Of a stretch of 64,000 nt of DNA, positions 61,502-64,000 are shown piece by piece. The position numbers and the translations under genes were made by a program. The notes beneath the pieces are model-generated. The model saw only the letters and a list, made by a program, of their open reading frames with translations. It searched no databases and was not told where the DNA came from. Origin of the DNA: Desarmillaria ectypa (Eukaryota; Basidiomycota; Agaricomycetes; Agaricales; Physalacriaceae); contig JAUDYN010000006.1 in assembly GCA_030407005.1 (NCBI GenBank), forward strand, positions 1,364,001 through 1,428,000, read 5' to 3'. Position 1 is the stretch's first letter, and every line of letters begins with the position of its first letter.

Positions 61502-62743
61502 TTACAGCTTGTTAAGCGAAGCAGCGGCAACATTTTGTCCAGCTGCCTTTGCCCGCTTGCGCAACATCTGAGTGGACTTGTTGCCACGAAGTCCACCACC
61601 CCATTGCCGGCGCTGCTCTTCGTACTTGTCAGAGCTAGATAACGCTATCAGTGACATATGTTTCATAGAGGATATGACCGAACTCACAAGTTGGCCTTGG
61701 CAGCGCTGATAAGGGTAGCAAGCTCGCGCTGGTCCTCACTCTTGACTTCCTGCAGGGCAACGACTGCAGCGGTCTTCTTGTGCACGACAGTACCAAGACG
61801 AGCCTTGCCCTTGACGATGACGTAGGGAACACCCATCTTGCGGCAGAGGGCGGGGAGGAAGACCACAAGCTCAATGGGGTCAACATCGTGGGCGATGACG
61901 ACGAGAGACGCCTTCTTGGCCTCGATCAAGGCAACAATATGGTTAAGGCCGTATTTGGCGAAAAGTGGCTTCTTTGTCTCCTGCAACAATGAGGCGCCAT
62001 GAGGAAACAAGCGCAACCCAAATGGCCGACACATACCTCCTTCTTTCCCTCAGCAGTGGCAGCTGCAGTGGCCTGCAGACGCGCCTTCTTCTCCACGGTG
62101 GACTCTGGGCGGTACTTGTTCAAGAGCTTGAACAGTTGCGTTGCCGTGTTCTTATCCAGAGTGTGGGAGAATTGGGCGATAGCGGGAGGGACCTTAAGGC
62201 GCTGGTTGAGGATGACTTTCTGACGCTGAAGACGGACATATTCAGGCCACTTGACGAAACGCGTAAGGTCTGTCTGGTGCTGGATGTCTTGTCCTGGACG
62301 GATAATCAGATATGAACAAGGCATATCCAAAGGGACGACGTACCAATACCAAAGTTTTTGGGTTTAGCTTCGAACAGAGGGTTCTTCTTTGCCTTGGTTG
62401 CCTTGCTGGCACCAAAGGGAGCGGCGGCGGGCTTCTTAGCAGATCCTGACTTGGGGGCTTTGGGCTGGTCATTGAGACGAGGCAGTCAGCAAAACGTTTG
62501 ACTCTTGCGCCTCGGAGCTCTAGCGCCATGTACTCCATAGTACATGGCCCAGCATATCGCTTCATTGCATCAGCTCAGCGATTAGAATGTATGTATGCAG
62601 AATCAGCTGTAGGTCTAAAATTAAGTATGCTTGTGAACGTCATCCAGGTGAAAAACTTGCCATCCATCTCATTCCTTCATCAAAGAGGGCCATGTTCGCG
62701 CTGACGCTAGAGCTTCGAAAGCCATAAAGTTGATTCTCACCAT
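61502..62743 (-). CDS. RPL8: 60S ribosomal protein eL8 (yeast L8, human L7a)
   Basis: Five exons on the minus strand: 62743..62741, 62464..62344, 62293..62037, 61980..61688, 61634..61502; 268 aa. Exon 1 codes only the ATG. It is followed by a 276 bp intron (GTGAGA..CAG), giving [12 protein letters not shown]; only this model makes the total length divisible by three. Family blocks are [106 protein letters not shown] and [10 protein letters not shown]. It belongs to the L7Ae/eL8 RNA-binding family of the large subunit. A divergent gene starts 223 bp upstream. Confidence 0.92.
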
Positions 62744-62966
62744 TTTTAACGATAGTCTTGAGGCCTTGACGGTAAAAGCTTGAGGATGGAGGATGAGTTG
62801 GACAATGACCTCTTAAAAAATATGTGTATGACTAAGCGACCGGGCTGAGCGTGCCGAAGAATTAATAACATGGAAATTATTTAAATAGTTACAAACTCCT
62901 GGACTTGACATTGATGTCGATGCTCTTGAACGCCGCCACGAACGAGTGCTAATACACCATCTCACC
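62744..62966. promoter_or_regulatory. Divergent promoter of eL8 and Ser-rich gene
   Basis: The 223 bp between the eL8 start codon (minus) and the ATG at 62967 (plus) must contain both promoters and leaders. No TATA box is clear, although attatttaaatag at about 62876-62888 is A/T-rich. Confidence 0.5.
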
Positions 62967-64000
62967 ATGTCATCGAAGGAACACGAAGAAAGACGACGCG
63001 CACGCGGACCCCGAAGGCTGTTTTCTACCGACTCGACCAAAACATCGTCGTCTCGTCGGTCTTCATCTGATGTTTCTCTCTCCGATGATGATACTCGAAG
63101 GCACAATGCCCGGGGGCAATCCAAGTTCTCTCCAATGTCCCAGCTGGATGAAGTGCCGCTGGAGGAGCATGAGGGGTGGATGATGCAGGGCATGGTTGAC
63201 TCGCCTCTCAGTACCCCAGAGAATCCATTTAATGACCTGCCGTTGCCTCACTCTGAGAGTCCCAGACCAGCAAAGCCCAAGCTCGAAATTCGGACCGGCC
63301 CATCACTACTGGCAAAGGCATCCGCTAGCTCTGACAACGGCCCTCTTCCATCTCCAGGAGCAGCGCGGTGGGATCATATTCGCCAGCACGTTTTGCCCGT
63401 GTCTGCAGCTTCCTCCGGCGCTTCTAGCGCTTCTAGAGCCCCTTCTTCACATGTGACATCTTCCTCGTCCTCCTCTTCGCAGAATGTTTCCCGTGCGCCT
63501 ACACCCAAGGCATCCCGATTTGTTCAGAGACTAGGATTCAAACAGGTGGTCGAACATGCCCGAGAGGTTATCGTGGATGACAATCGAAAATTCTCCTACG
63601 AGCTACAGAAGGTGTGCTGGTTGGCCAGACATGATGAACTGTCCTCCGCAGTGAAAACCGAGCAACACGGAGCACCCTACCTCCCCTTCATGTCCAGTAC
63701 CTCCCTCAATATGCATGCGCCCTCCATGTCTATAAGCCAGTCTAACAAGAAGCATGACATGCGTCGCCAGTCCATGCAGTCTTTATCCTCCTCCCCTCAG
63801 AATACGGCGTCCCTGAAGCAGCTTTATCACGTACTTCTACATCACTCAATGCCGACCCCCGACGGTAGGGAGCCGGCACCCCAGCTTCCGCTTGAGAATT
63901 TTGTCCTATCAACGCTGCTAATCCCATTTCTCACCCTCGAGAAAAATAACCGCCTTGATGAGGAAAGGTGGTTTGCCATCGAAGCATTTGAGATTATTCG
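62967..64000 (+). CDS. Ser-rich protein, 5' part, runs off window
   Basis: Open from the ATG at 62967 without a stop to the right edge (344 complete codons). The first 200 residues are Arg/Ser-rich and disordered (RRARGPRRLFSTDSTKTSSS, then a Ser run near residue 165-172). Ordered text begins at KASRFVQRLGFKQVVEHARE, with KFSYELQKVCWLARHDE, LKQLYHVLLHHS and VLSTLLIPFL, ending at ERWFAIEAFEII at the edge. This helical part recalls a conserved basidiomycete protein, but I cannot name it. It is missed if only stop-bounded frames are considered. Divergent from eL8. Confidence 0.75.
   Translation, partial: MSSKEHEERRRARGPRRLFSTDSTKTSSSRRSSSDVSLSDDDTRRHNARGQSKFSPMSQLDEVPLEEHEGWMMQGMVDSPLSTPENPFNDLPLPHSESPRPAKPKLEIRTGPSLLAKASASSDNGPLPSPGAARWDHIRQHVLPVSAASSGASSASRAPSSHVTSSSSSSSQNVSRAPTPKASRFVQRLGFKQVVEHAREVIVDDNRKFSYELQKVCWLARHDELSSAVKTEQHGAPYLPFMSSTSLNMHAPSMSISQSNKKHDMRRQSMQSLSSSPQNTASLKQLYHVLLHHSMPTPDGREPAPQLPLENFVLSTLLIPFLTLEKNNRLDEERWFAIEAFEII

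Noticed and set aside
62465..62740. Possible C/D-box snoRNA in the eL8 first intron (TGATGA, then CTGA about 75 nt later)
   Set aside because: The flanks of the two boxes do not form a terminal stem and no guide region is obvious.

Overview
This window is nuclear DNA from a filamentous fungus, most likely a mushroom-forming basidiomycete (Agaricomycetes). The evidence is dense short introns (almost all 47-70 bp, GT..AG), strings of genes on both strands, and protein families typical of that class: expanded BTB and F-box/LRR families, seven-helix membrane proteins with many tiny exons, and a small cysteine-rich secreted protein. I could not fix the species. Gene models below were spliced by hand from reading-frame continuity, intron consensus and remembered family sequence; exon junctions are therefore predictions.

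Layout. 0-9 kb: a BTB protein, a seven-helix membrane protein, and a very large Num1/ApsA/Mcp5-type cortical dynein anchor. 9-13.3 kb: a decayed short-chain dehydrogenase, undecipherable relics and a frameshifted BTB copy. 14-18.7 kb: two convergent paralogues of an 11-13 exon membrane protein. 18.7-23.1 kb: about 4.4 kb with no gene I can support. 23.1-24.6 kb: a C2H2 zinc-finger regulator. 26-32.9 kb: a compact housekeeping block with EXO1 (DNA repair), an EFM7-like methyltransferase divergent from a 5-formyl-THF cyclo-ligase, and an F-box protein. 33.5-39.2 kb: a class I cyclic-nucleotide phosphodiesterase, a secreted Cys-rich protein and an alpha/beta hydrolase. 40.5-48.7 kb: an F-box protein, two low-complexity basidiomycete proteins and a CFAP20-domain protein. 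48.7-53.3 kb: another gene-poor stretch. 53.3-64 kb: an eroding LRR protein, Elongator subunit ELP6, a secreted beta-carbonic anhydrase, ribosomal protein eL8, and the first third of a Ser-rich protein that runs off the right edge.

There is no obvious pathway cluster: no terpene cyclase, PKS/NRPS or transporter group, no CRISPR array, no rRNA or tRNA and no intact transposon. The genes look like ordinary chromosomal neighbours. The more unusual signals are an array of LC8-type (dynein light chain) QT motifs in the cortical anchor, a CFAP20 protein in a lineage without cilia, a three-nucleotide coding first exon in eL8, and intron turnover between the two membrane-protein paralogues. Single-base frame breaks in EXO1 and in the cyclo-ligase, next to short homopolymers, look more like assembly errors than gene death.
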